A stretch of 51,611 nucleotides of DNA from JAWBSP01 sp964632175 (GTDB lineage Archaea > Hadarchaeota > Hadarchaeia > Hadarchaeales > JAWBSP01). Location of the stretch: assembly GCA_964632175.1 (NCBI GenBank), contig CAZWBJ010000007.1, positions 1 through 51,611 on the forward strand, given 5' to 3'. A program made the translations under genes and the position numbers. The notes below the pieces were generated by a model, which was given only the letters and a program-made list of their open reading frames with translations, was not told where the DNA came from and searched no databases. Below, in pieces: positions 30,229-37,915 of this stretch (position 1 is the first letter of the stretch; the number at the start of each line of letters is the position of its first letter).

Positions 30229-31187
30229 GTCAAGGTGGCCCTTACCTGTTTCGTGGCCTCCACCATCGTCCTGAGCTTTGCCACCGCCTCTTCCTCCGTC
30301 CGCGTTTTCAGCCCACAGTCCGGGTCTATCCACAGTTGCCGGGGATTCAGAACTTCCAGTGCCTTCTGGATCCTCTCCTTCACCTGCTCCACGCTCTCAA
30401 CCACATGGGAATGAACGTCTATCACGCCGAAAGAGAGATCCTTGGTAAAGGGGTGCCTACGGAAGAGTTCCACCAAATCTAGGTTGCTGTTGGACATCTC
30501 CAGGTCGAAGTTATGGACGGGAAGATGGAGCATCTGCGGGTAGATGAACTCGAAGGCACCGTAGCAGATGTGGCAGATGAAGTAGGCGTCAATTCCTTGG
30601 GTGAGAATTTTGAGGGCACGCGTGGCCATGGGCAGCTCCTCGGGTCTTGCCGAGAGGGCCGGCTCGTCAATCTGTATGATCTTGGCCCCAGCCCTGCTCA
30701 GATTTCTCACCTCCTTCCTTAGCTCCTTGGCTAGAGAGAGGCAGGCCTGCTCCCTGTCCGGGTAATACTCGTTGAAGGACCAGTCCATCATGGTGTAGGG
30801 CCCTGTCAGGACTCCTTTTACGGGTTTCTGGGTGAGGCTCTGAGCGAATTTCCACCACTTCACCGTTATGGGTCCTCTGTATCTCACCTCTCCCACGATG
30901 ATGGGCTTGCGATAGTACCGGTTTCCGTAACTCCTGACCAGCCCTCCCATCTTGAATCCTTCCAAAAGCTCGGCGAAGAAGGCAACCATATCCCCCCGGT
31001 AGAACTCCCCATCCACCAGAACATCCAAGCCTATCTCCTCCTGAAGGCGAATCCATTTTTCGGTCGCTTCCCTTTCCAATCGTTCGAGGTTTTTCCTAGC
31101 TCCCTTTTTTCTAGCCTTGACGAGAGGGGCAGGTTTGGGGAAGCTTCCTACAGCGGTCGTGGGAAGGAGGGGGAGCTTCAGTCTCAT
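30225..31187 (-). CDS. Cobalamin-independent methionine synthase family protein, catalytic (zinc) type
   Basis: A 320-residue MetE C-terminal-domain homologue. It opens TTAVGSFPKPAPLVKARKKG, has GLDVLVDGEFYRGDM, IIQIDEPALSARPEE, the zinc-site pair in FICHICYG (His and Cys) and a further zinc cysteine in DPDCGLKTRT. Such core MetE proteins in archaea transfer a methyl group to homocysteine, often from a corrinoid or methyl-pterin source rather than folyl-triglutamate. It overlaps the upstream MetE-like gene and mptE by 4 bp each. Confidence 0.9.
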   Translation of the reverse strand: MRLKLPLLPTTAVGSFPKPAPLVKARKKGARKNLERLEREATEKWIRLQEEIGLDVLVDGEFYRGDMVAFFAELLEGFKMGGLVRSYGNRYYRKPIIVGEVRYRGPITVKWWKFAQSLTQKPVKGVLTGPYTMMDWSFNEYYPDREQACLSLAKELRKEVRNLSRAGAKIIQIDEPALSARPEELPMATRALKILTQGIDAYFICHICYGAFEFIYPQMLHLPVHNFDLEMSNSNLDLVELFRRHPFTKDLSFGVIDVHSHVVESVEQVKERIQKALEVLNPRQLWIDPDCGLKTRTEEEAVAKLRTMVEATKQVRATLT

Positions 31188-32170
31188 AGAATTTTCTGCC
31201 GGGCCATTCTTGCTATTTCTACCATGCGCCTCAGCTTCTGAAATGCCACCTCCCTCGGCAGGAACTCCAGCCCGCAGGAGGGATTGAGATAAAGTATATC
31301 CGCCTCCACGCCGGAAAGCGCTCTCTTGAGTAGGGGGAGAACCTCCCTCGAACTTTCTAGACGAGTGTTTCTTCCGTCGATGAGCCCTAAACCCACTGCC
31401 TCTTTTCTGAATCCCCGCTGCGCTAGGATGGAGGCCAATTTAGGGCTGTAGGTGAAATCTAACCCGACCCCATCTACGGGTAATTTCTCGAAAGCGTCAA
31501 GGAAGGGGGAGACGTCACCAAAATAGGTGTATAGGTATATTTTGGACCTGCGCTTCTCCGCACAGATTTCGTTGATGGCCTCTTCAAAAAGGTTCAGCTC
31601 CTCTGGGTGTTTCAAGATGGCTGGTTCATCTATTTGAATAAAACATCTGCCCAAACGCGAGAGGGCATGGATTTCCTGCGCCACCACTTCGGCGAACCAC
31701 TTCAACAAGGTGTGAAAGTCCACGCCGGCCTTGTTGATGGATAGCTTGGCGAGTGTGTAGGGGCCGGTTATCACCTGTTTCACCGTCACCGGGGAGAGGC
31801 GCTTGGCGATTATATATTCGGCTCTGGCGACGGGTTCCATGACTACAGGCTTGTCCTCTATCACCGGCTGCCTGAAGTAGAAGTTGGTATCGAAATAGCG
31901 GAGCAGACCATTGAGCCTACATCCCCCAAGGCGCCTGGTGAAATGGGAGATAGGGTCCACCCACCTTATCTGCCCATCCGTGACCATGTCCAGACCGGCC
32001 TTCACCTGCTCCTCGATGACCTCCCTGATCACCTCTCTTTGGATTCTCTCGAACTCCTCGTCCGTCAGCTCCCCCCTCTCCCACCTCGCGTACGCTTCCC
32101 TGTGTTGCTGTTTTTCTGGAGAGCTACCGATTTTCGGATAGCTACCTGTATTTGCCGTAAGGAGCTTCAT
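31184..32170 (-). CDS. Second MetE-type protein (lacks the His-x-Cys zinc pair)
   Basis: A 328-residue protein from ATG 32170. It has the MetE barrel pattern TANTGSYPKIGSSPEK, GLDMVTDGQIRWVDPISHF, VITGPYTLAKLS, CFIQIDEPAILKHPEE and NPSCGLEFLP. Where the catalytic paralogue has HIC, it reads LYTYFGDVSPF, so the first zinc ligands are missing. It resembles the N-terminal half of full MetE, so the pair may form a split two-domain enzyme. An upstream ATG at 32290 would overlap the divergent mvk gene and is unlikely. Confidence 0.85.
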   Translation of the reverse strand: MKLLTANTGSYPKIGSSPEKQQHREAYARWERGELTDEEFERIQREVIREVIEEQVKAGLDMVTDGQIRWVDPISHFTRRLGGCRLNGLLRYFDTNFYFRQPVIEDKPVVMEPVARAEYIIAKRLSPVTVKQVITGPYTLAKLSINKAGVDFHTLLKWFAEVVAQEIHALSRLGRCFIQIDEPAILKHPEELNLFEEAINEICAEKRRSKIYLYTYFGDVSPFLDAFEKLPVDGVGLDFTYSPKLASILAQRGFRKEAVGLGLIDGRNTRLESSREVLPLLKRALSGVEADILYLNPSCGLEFLPREVAFQKLRRMVEIARMARQKIL

Positions 32171-32195
32171 TATACCATCGTTCCCGTAAAAGAAG

Positions 32196-33131
32196 ATGCC
32201 GAGGGCTTCAGCACCCGGTTCGGTCTTTCTGTTTGGGGAGCACGCGGTGGTGTACGGGCGCCCAGCCTTGGTGGCTTCTATCGACCGCATGATTGAGGTC
32301 TCCGCAGAGTCAAAAAGAGAAAAGGTTCTGAGTATAACCTCTCATCTGGGCTCGCTCACCACCAAAATTTCTGCCCTGCCCACAAAGGGGAAGCTACAGT
32401 ACGTGGTTGAAGCCGTGAAGCAAGTGTTTCAGTATGCTGGGAGGGAGGAGGGAATCGGCATAAAAATAAGGTCGCAACTGCCGGCGGCGTCGGGTCTAGG
32501 CACCTCCTCGGCCGTCTGTGCGGCGACCGTGGGGGCGGTCTCAAGGGTGATGGGGCTGAAACTTTCGGGGGAAGAGATAGTAGACCTCTCCTTCAGGGCG
32601 GAGCTGGCGGTTCAGGGTCTGGCCAGCAGGGCGGGTGTCTCGGCCGCCGTGCGTGGGGGGTTCCTCATGCTGGAGGGGGGGAGAGCAGAGAGGGTGGAAG
32701 GGCCGAGGTTGCGTGCGGTGATAGGGTGGAGTGGCATCCCTTCCAGCACAAGAAGGCTGGTGGAGAAGGTGCGCAGGCTTAGGGAGGAAAGGCAAGAGCT
32801 GGCGGAGCTGATTTTTGACTTTATAGGCGAAATCGCAAGGCAGGGGGCCGTGTGCTTGAGGGAAAGAAACCTAGGGAAAACGGGGGTTCTCATGGACCTC
32901 AACCATTCGCTTCTTTCCTCCCTTAAAATCGTTCCCCCCCGGATAGAAAGGATGGTGGTTGCCGCTCGTGAAGCTGGAGCTTGCGGCGCCAAGATTACGG
33001 GGGCGGGCGGGGGAGGGTGTATGCTGGCATTGGTGGGGAGAAACGAAAAGCGGGTGCTCGAAGCCCTTCGGAGCACTAGTGCTGATGCTTTCCCCGTCCG
33101 GCTGGGAGGGAGGGGGCTGCGGTTAACTTGA
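32196..33131 (+). CDS. mvk: Mevalonate kinase
   Basis: A 311-residue GHMP kinase. It begins ASAPGSVFLFGEHAVVYGRP, has the ATP loop LPAASGLGTSSAVCAAT (near 89-105) and the C-terminal AKITGAGGGGCMLAL. It phosphorylates mevalonate to 5-phosphomevalonate, the first step toward isoprenoid lipids. Downstream UbiD-type and aconitase-X genes match the archaeal branch of the pathway. It is divergent from the MetE-like gene with 25 bp between them, and its stop codon overlaps the TTG start of the ubiD-like gene (TTGA). Confidence 0.95.
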   Translation: MPRASAPGSVFLFGEHAVVYGRPALVASIDRMIEVSAESKREKVLSITSHLGSLTTKISALPTKGKLQYVVEAVKQVFQYAGREEGIGIKIRSQLPAASGLGTSSAVCAATVGAVSRVMGLKLSGEEIVDLSFRAELAVQGLASRAGVSAAVRGGFLMLEGGRAERVEGPRLRAVIGWSGIPSSTRRLVEKVRRLREERQELAELIFDFIGEIARQGAVCLRERNLGKTGVLMDLNHSLLSSLKIVPPRIERMVVAAREAGACGAKITGAGGGGCMLALVGRNEKRVLEALRSTSADAFPVRLGGRGLRLT

Positions 33132-34357
33132 GGAAATTCTTGCAGAAACTGGAGAAACGCGGACTACTCTTGAAATACCGGGAGCCCGCCAGCACCAAGT
33201 TCGAGATCGCCTCCATCTTGCGGAGGAACGAAGGAAAGCCGGTGCTGTTTCAAAACGTCAAGGGATTCTCCATGCCGGTCGTGGGGAATCTCTATTCCTC
33301 CCGCGAGTTGCTGGCCATGGCCTTCGGCGTGCGAAGGGAAAAGTTGGGGGATTTGGTCCTCCAAGCCATAGAACATCCTAGGGAGCCTCAGGTTCAGAAG
33401 ATGAAGGGATATAAAGAGCTGGATCCCGATCTCTCGAAGCTTCCCATCCTCAGGCACTACCGGTGTGAAGGTGGACCCTACCTGACGGCGAGCATTGTGG
33501 TGGCCTCGCACAAGCGGTTGGGGATGAATGCCTCCTATCACAGAATGATGGTTCTCGACAAGCAGAGGGTGGCGGTTAGGATAGCCCCCAGACATTTGGA
33601 GAGATTTATCCAGGAGGGCACGAAGGAGGTTGCCATCTGTGTGGGCGCTCCACCTTCCGTTGCCCTAGCCGCCGCGATTTCGGTGGAGCTTAGCAAGAGC
33701 GAGCTCGCCATGGCGAACACCCTATCCAAAACTCCACTCCTGAAGATTGAGGAACACTTGGTTCCACCCTCTGAGATCATCATGCTGGCCGAGGTAACGG
33801 AGGAGAGGCACCCCGAGGGCCCCTTCTTGGATCTAATGGGGCTCCTAGATGAAGTCAGGATGGAGAGGGTTTTTAGGATAAAGAAAATCTTTACTAAACC
33901 GAACCCAATCTATCAGGCCATTCTTCCGGGTGGGAACGAGCATGCCATTCTGATGGGATTTCCGAGGGAGGTTGCGATATACAGAGAAGTGAGCAAGGTC
34001 TGCAGGTGTCTAGAGGCGAGATTAACGCCAGGGGGGAGATACTGGCTCCACTGCCTCATAAAGATAAAGAAGGAGAACCCAGATGACGGGGTGAAGGCCC
34101 TGGAGGCAGCTTTTCGTGCCCACCCCTCTTTAAAGCACGCTTGGGTGGTGGACGAGGACATAGACATTGAAAAGCCGGAGGAGGTGGAATGGGCGATGGC
34201 CACGAGATTTCAGGCCAAGAAGAATATCATCATTAGGGAGGAACCTGGCTCCTCACTCGACCCCTCCGCAAGCGAGAACGGGGTAACCAGCAAGGTGGGG
34301 TTTGATCTGACCATACCTTTGGAGAGAAGGGAAAAGTTCCTGAAGGCGCGCGTTTGA
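33128..34357 (+). CDS. UbiD-family decarboxylase, probable trans-anhydromevalonate 5-phosphate decarboxylase
   Basis: A 409-residue UbiD protein with MPVVGNLYSSRELLAMAFG, GGPYLTASIVVASH, LAEVTEERHPEGPFLDLMG (the conserved glutamates) and AILMGFPREVAIYREV. UbiD enzymes use prenylated FMN made by UbiX, which is not in the window. Because it lies between mevalonate kinase and both aconitase-X subunits, I assign it to decarboxylation of trans-anhydromevalonate 5-phosphate to isopentenyl phosphate, known from Aeropyrum and other archaea. A role in aromatic decarboxylation is the alternative. The start is TTG, overlapping the mvk stop. Confidence 0.88.
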   Translation: MRKFLQKLEKRGLLLKYREPASTKFEIASILRRNEGKPVLFQNVKGFSMPVVGNLYSSRELLAMAFGVRREKLGDLVLQAIEHPREPQVQKMKGYKELDPDLSKLPILRHYRCEGGPYLTASIVVASHKRLGMNASYHRMMVLDKQRVAVRIAPRHLERFIQEGTKEVAICVGAPPSVALAAAISVELSKSELAMANTLSKTPLLKIEEHLVPPSEIIMLAEVTEERHPEGPFLDLMGLLDEVRMERVFRIKKIFTKPNPIYQAILPGGNEHAILMGFPREVAIYREVSKVCRCLEARLTPGGRYWLHCLIKIKKENPDDGVKALEAAFRAHPSLKHAWVVDEDIDIEKPEEVEWAMATRFQAKKNIIIREEPGSSLDPSASENGVTSKVGFDLTIPLERREKFLKARV

Positions 34358-34368
34358 ACCTTCCGGCA

Positions 34369-34382
34369 TGCACACGTGTGCA
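34369..34382 (+). promoter_or_regulatory. Perfect palindrome TGCACACGTGTGCA before aconitase X
   Basis: A 14-bp perfect palindrome sits 26 bp upstream of ATG 34409, where the promoter of the aconitase-X genes would be. Related copies occur at 35960, 36033, 36260 and 36404. Confidence 0.7.
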
Positions 34383-34408
34383 CAGCTAAATGTCTGGTGT
34401 AAATTGTG

Positions 34409-35539
34409 ATGGCTCTTTATCTCACCAAGAGAGAGGAGCGTATTCTGGACGGGGAGCAGGGGGAGGCCATGCAGAAGTGCTACAGGCTGCTGGTCAGGCT
34501 GGGCGAGGCCTTTGGGGCAGAGAGGTTGATTCCCATAAGCTCAGCACACTTGTCGGGGGTTTCCTACCAGTCGATTGGGGAACCGGGCTTACAATTTCTG
34601 GAAGATCTATCGAGCGAGGCAAAATTTAGGGTGAAAACCACCCTCAATCCCTGCGGGATGGATGTCCGCCGGTGGAGGAAGCTTGGGATAGATGAAAGGT
34701 TTGCCCGGAAGCAGCTCAGGGTTCTGAGGGCCCTGCGGAAAATGGGCGCCACTACTAGTCTCACCTGCACCCCCTACTATCTCCGCGAGCCTAGACGGCA
34801 GGAGCATCTATCTTGGGCCGAATCTTCAGCAGTTTGCTATGCCAATTCGGTTCTGGGCGCGCGCACCAACAGGGAGGGTGCGCTCTCTGCCTTGGCTGCA
34901 GCCATAGCAGGCGTTACCCCAAATTTTGGACTCCACAAAGATGAGGGGAGAAGGGCAGGAGTAGTGGTTAAGGTAACCGCAGAACTTAACTCGATCTCGG
35001 ATTACAGTGCCTTGGGATATAAGGCGGGCAAGGAGGTGGGGGGGGAAATCCCTTTCTTTAAGGGCCTCAGGGCAGGAAGAGACGAGCTGAAAGCACTTGG
35101 TGCGGCGCTCGCTGCCTCCGGATCAGCCCCCATGTTTCACGTCGAGGCCCTGACCCCCGAGGCGAGGAATCAAGAAATCAAGGACCTGGAAAAAATTGAA
35201 GTCGACTCGCGAGAAATACGCAACGTCTATGAGAGTTTGGGAGGAGGAGGTGAACCAGAGGCTGTCTTTTTGGGGTGCCCCCATCTCTCGAGGGAGGAGG
35301 CACGAAATCTGAGTACTAGGAAGCCTAGGATGGAGACCTTTCTATGCGTGGCTAGGAACCTCGTCCCGGCTCACATACTTCGGCTGGCCCGAAAATCCAA
35401 GTTTATACTGCTCCACGATACATGTTTGGTGGTCTCTCCTCTATCCCAAAAATATAAAAAGCTGGGCGTGGATTCCGCCAAGGCTGCTTACTATCTGGGG
35501 GAAAGAGCCGTCCTGAAAAGAAGGGAGGATTTGGTGTGA
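34409..35539 (+). CDS. Aconitase X catalytic subunit, probable phosphomevalonate dehydratase large subunit
   Basis: A 376-residue AcnX large subunit. It begins ALYLTKREERILDGEQGEAM and shows KTTLNPCGMD, SLTCTPYYL, GARTNREGALSALAAAIAG, FLGCPHLS and LHDTCLVVSPL. The three cysteines (NPCG, LGCPH, DTCL) are the Fe-S ligands of the family. With the small subunit it dehydrates 5-phosphomevalonate to trans-anhydromevalonate 5-phosphate. A GTG at 34406 directly precedes the ATG chosen. It overlaps the small-subunit gene by 4 bp. Confidence 0.92.
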   Translation: MALYLTKREERILDGEQGEAMQKCYRLLVRLGEAFGAERLIPISSAHLSGVSYQSIGEPGLQFLEDLSSEAKFRVKTTLNPCGMDVRRWRKLGIDERFARKQLRVLRALRKMGATTSLTCTPYYLREPRRQEHLSWAESSAVCYANSVLGARTNREGALSALAAAIAGVTPNFGLHKDEGRRAGVVVKVTAELNSISDYSALGYKAGKEVGGEIPFFKGLRAGRDELKALGAALAASGSAPMFHVEALTPEARNQEIKDLEKIEVDSREIRNVYESLGGGGEPEAVFLGCPHLSREEARNLSTRKPRMETFLCVARNLVPAHILRLARKSKFILLHDTCLVVSPLSQKYKKLGVDSAKAAYYLGERAVLKRREDLV

Positions 35540-35931
35540 AGAAGATTTGGGTGCGGGTTATCAGCCCCGGAAAGGCGGAGGGAGAAGTGCTGGTTTCTAG
35601 GGAGCCCATAAACTTTTACTTGGGGGTGGACCCAAACCGGGGGATAGTGGTGGAAAGGAACCACGAACTTGAGGGAAAATGCCTCAAGGACAAGATCCTA
35701 GTCTTTCCTCGGGGGAAAGGGTCGACGGTCGGCTCTTATGTGATATATGCCTTGAAGAAGAACGGTGTCGCGCCCCTCGCCATGGTAAACGAGAAAACCG
35801 ATGTGGTGGTGGCCGCGGGATGCATCTTGGCCCTCATTCCCTGCGTCGATGGGGTGAAAGTGGATCAATTCAGGAGCGGTGAGAGGATTTCGGTGGATGC
35901 GGATGGAGGATTCATTCTTAGGCTTTCCTAG
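35536..35931 (+). CDS. Aconitase X small (swivel) subunit, probable phosphomevalonate dehydratase small subunit
   Basis: A 131-residue DUF126 protein. It has VISPGKAEGEVLVSREPINF, GIVVERNHELEGKCLKDKIL, FPRGKGSTVGSYVIYAL and LALIPCVDGV. The GKGSTVGSYV motif with its serine is the substrate-binding swivel element. It pairs with the large subunit encoded just upstream. It is the last gene of the mvk-ubiD-acnX unit, followed by a 500-bp palindrome-rich gap. Confidence 0.93.
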   Translation: MKKIWVRVISPGKAEGEVLVSREPINFYLGVDPNRGIVVERNHELEGKCLKDKILVFPRGKGSTVGSYVIYALKKNGVAPLAMVNEKTDVVVAAGCILALIPCVDGVKVDQFRSGERISVDADGGFILRLS

Positions 35932-35959
35932 GGGGTTCATTCCAGCAGAAAGAAGTTGT

Positions 35960-36417
35960 TGCACACGTGTGCAGTCGGCCGCTTCTTCCACCTCGCTAAT
36001 TTTTGCACACAGGGGTCAAACATGGCGATTAGTGCACACGTGTGCAGTCCACCTTGAACCACTTGAGATCTCGTCCCTCGAAACGTTTCAATAACTCAAT
36101 AAGAGACGGGAGCATTTTTCCTCACAAGGTATACCGAGCCGCCGACCTGATCCAGCTCCCCCTTTCAGTTCCCCGAGCAGATTCTCTAGCTGCACATAAA
36201 CCACCGCCTGCTCCTGCTCGCCGGCGGGGTTCCCAAGTGAGCAGGATCCATTTCCGTTGTGCAACGTGTGCATATCGGGTTTCTTCTGCGGAGGTCTTTT
36301 TTAAAGGAGAAAATACTGCGTGTGAAGGACACCACGGATCACACCAGACGCACACGGGAACAGCTCATCTCCCGACTTTCTCGGCCCTTTCGTCCCAGAG
36401 TTGTGCACACGTGTGCG
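35960..36417. repeat. Cluster of TGCACACGTGTGCA palindromes in a convergent gap
   Basis: Perfect copies lie at 35960-35973 and 36033-36046, each followed by GTC. A 13-of-14 copy lies at 36404-36417 and a copy one base shorter (TGCAACGTGTGCA) at 36260-36272. Half sites (GCACAC) occur near 36005 and 36348. The gap lies between the 3' ends of convergent genes, so the palindromes are not ordinary promoter operators for the annotated neighbours. One minus-strand small gene candidate is at 36088-36273. Confidence 0.75.
36088..36273 (-). CDS. Possible 61-residue protein under a palindrome-controlled promoter
   Basis: The minus-strand frame from ATG 36273 gives a 61-residue protein with NPAGEQEQAVVYVQLENLLG followed by ELKGGAGSGRR. 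A TATA-like CCTTTAAAAAAG lies about 29 nt upstream of the ATG. The start codon region is itself the variant palindrome (minus strand ATGCACACGTTGCAC). No family is recognised. It could be a real small gene or a decayed fragment. Confidence 0.3.
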   Translation of the reverse strand: MHTLHNGNGSCSLGNPAGEQEQAVVYVQLENLLGELKGGAGSGRRLGIPCEEKCSRLLLSY

Positions 36418-36428
36418 GTGTTGCCTCG

Positions 36429-37604
36429 CTATGCTGCCCTTCCCTTGGCGGCAACCACCTTTATAATGTCTCCATCTTGAAGTTGGTAGTCGTCGGCCAC
36501 GCGCATCTTGGTCCTTGCATTAATGGCGTAAAGGAAGGTCTCCCCCAGCTCGGTATGGATTTTGTAGGCGAACTCGCGAGCTGTGAGTCCTTTCGGAACC
36601 AAGAAGGCATCGGGCAAGACATTTCCCTTCTTGTCGGTGAGCCTGTTCTCGTCATCCACAGGGTAAACCACGATTAGGCCCAGAACCTCCCTTATGGCCT
36701 TGTCCACCAGCTCCTGCACTCCCGTGGATCCGCACTTCTTCAGCACCCTCCTCACTCCCTCCAGCGCGGCCTTCTGGGCTTCCGTAAGGGATTCAGGCTT
36801 AAGAACCTGAAAGTCGCCTGAGCCAGGGGTGTAAGCAATCAATCCCCTTTCGGATGCACGCCTGAGAACGAGTTCCGCCTCCGCGCTTATAGGAATCACC
36901 GTTCTGCCGGTTTTTTTCAACCTCTCCAAGTTTTTCTCGCTGGCTGGGATATCCATCTTGTTGGCGGCGACTACCATGGGTTTGGAGATCCTCCTGAGTT
37001 CAGCGCAGAACTTTGGCAGGTCAAAGCCGGCTTCCTTTAGGGCTGCCGCTATGTGCTCTTTAGTTATCCCCAACCCGCTCAGACGCGGGGCCAGTTCCCC
37101 CACCAAATCTATCTTCTCGCTCTTCATCCTGCGCTCCAGCCTCTCCCATTCCTTGCCTACAATCCCCTGAAGCCAGAGATCTATTTCCCTCTCTAGGAAT
37201 TCCAAGTCCTGAGCGGGGTCGTGAGTTCCTGCTTCGCAGGGCCTGCCCTCTGAATCCGTGGAACCAGAAGCGTCGACCACGTGGATGAGAACAGCCGCCA
37301 TCCGGAGGCTGTCTAGGAACTTGTTGCCTAGCCCCCTCCCGCGGTGCGCGCCCTCGATCAGCCCCGCCACATCGATCACCCTGACTGGCACGAACCTTAT
37401 TCCATTTATACAGCGTGAGTTCTGGGGGTTGCACTTCACCCCCATCTCCAGGCAGGGGCACTTGGCACGCACATAAGTCACCCCTATGTTGGGCTCGATG
37501 GTGGTGAAGGGGTAGGAGGCCACGGGAGCGTTGCAGGCGGTCAGAGCATTGAAAAGGGTGGTCTTGCCCGTGTTGGGCTTTCCGACGATGCCCAGTTCAA
37601 GCAT
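36429..37604 (-). CDS. OBG/YchF-family GTPase (Ygr210-like) with TGS domain
   Basis: A 391-residue GTPase. The G1 motif GKPNTGKTTLFNALT is at residues 8-22, the switch region includes IEPNIGVTYV, and the G4 motif is ANKMD. The C-terminus is a TGS domain (near 315-391: FLVPKGLTAREFAYKIHTEL ending DGDIIKVV). Cysteine-rich CPCLEMGVKCNPQNSRC near 50-65 is typical of the archaeal/Ygr210 subgroup. The family binds ribosomes. It is the last gene of a unit with glmM, glmU-like and DUF2095 genes. Confidence 0.92.
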   Translation of the reverse strand: MLELGIVGKPNTGKTTLFNALTACNAPVASYPFTTIEPNIGVTYVRAKCPCLEMGVKCNPQNSRCINGIRFVPVRVIDVAGLIEGAHRGRGLGNKFLDSLRMAAVLIHVVDASGSTDSEGRPCEAGTHDPAQDLEFLEREIDLWLQGIVGKEWERLERRMKSEKIDLVGELAPRLSGLGITKEHIAAALKEAGFDLPKFCAELRRISKPMVVAANKMDIPASEKNLERLKKTGRTVIPISAEAELVLRRASERGLIAYTPGSGDFQVLKPESLTEAQKAALEGVRRVLKKCGSTGVQELVDKAIREVLGLIVVYPVDDENRLTDKKGNVLPDAFLVPKGLTAREFAYKIHTELGETFLYAINARTKMRVADDYQLQDGDIIKVVAAKGRAA

Positions 37605-37915
37605 CAGAATCCGTGTGTAAAGTAATATCCCGGTTCCTTTTTGGATCCAAAGCTCCTTAGTCCCTTTTCCTTTAGCTGCTTTCGAAGCTTATCCGCGTAA
37701 TCACGACTGATTTCCTTTCTCGACTCTAGAAAATCGATGATTTCCAAGGCCTGCTCCTCGGTATCGCACCTTCTTATAAAATCCACCGCCGTAGGCTCAA
37801 ACGATGCCTTCTCAGCCTCCTCTGGGTCGGATCTCACAGAGGAAAAACTGATGCTTGGTTCCCCAAGCTCGGCCGCTATGTGGGGAAATTTCTTTTTTAT
37901 AAGCTCCCAGTTCAA
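37604..37915 (-). CDS. DUF2095-family protein
   Basis: A 103-residue archaeal protein of unknown function. It shows FPHIAAELGEPSISFSSVR, then AVDFIRRCDTEEQALEIIDF and a helical KEISRDYADKLRKQL, ending GSKKEPGYYFTHGF. This pattern fits the DUF2095 family. Its stop and start overlap neighbours by 1 and 4 bp, so it is tightly linked to the GTPase and the nucleotidylyltransferase. Confidence 0.75.
   Translation of the reverse strand: MNWELIKKKFPHIAAELGEPSISFSSVRSDPEEAEKASFEPTAVDFIRRCDTEEQALEIIDFLESRKEISRDYADKLRKQLKEKGLRSFGSKKEPGYYFTHGF

Noticed and set aside
36042..36677. 211-codon plus-strand frame in the palindrome-rich gap
   Set aside because: Most of it is antisense to the YchF-like GTPase and it has low-complexity Ser/Ala/Pro text. 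Only the short minus-strand frame at 36088-36273 has a plausible promoter.
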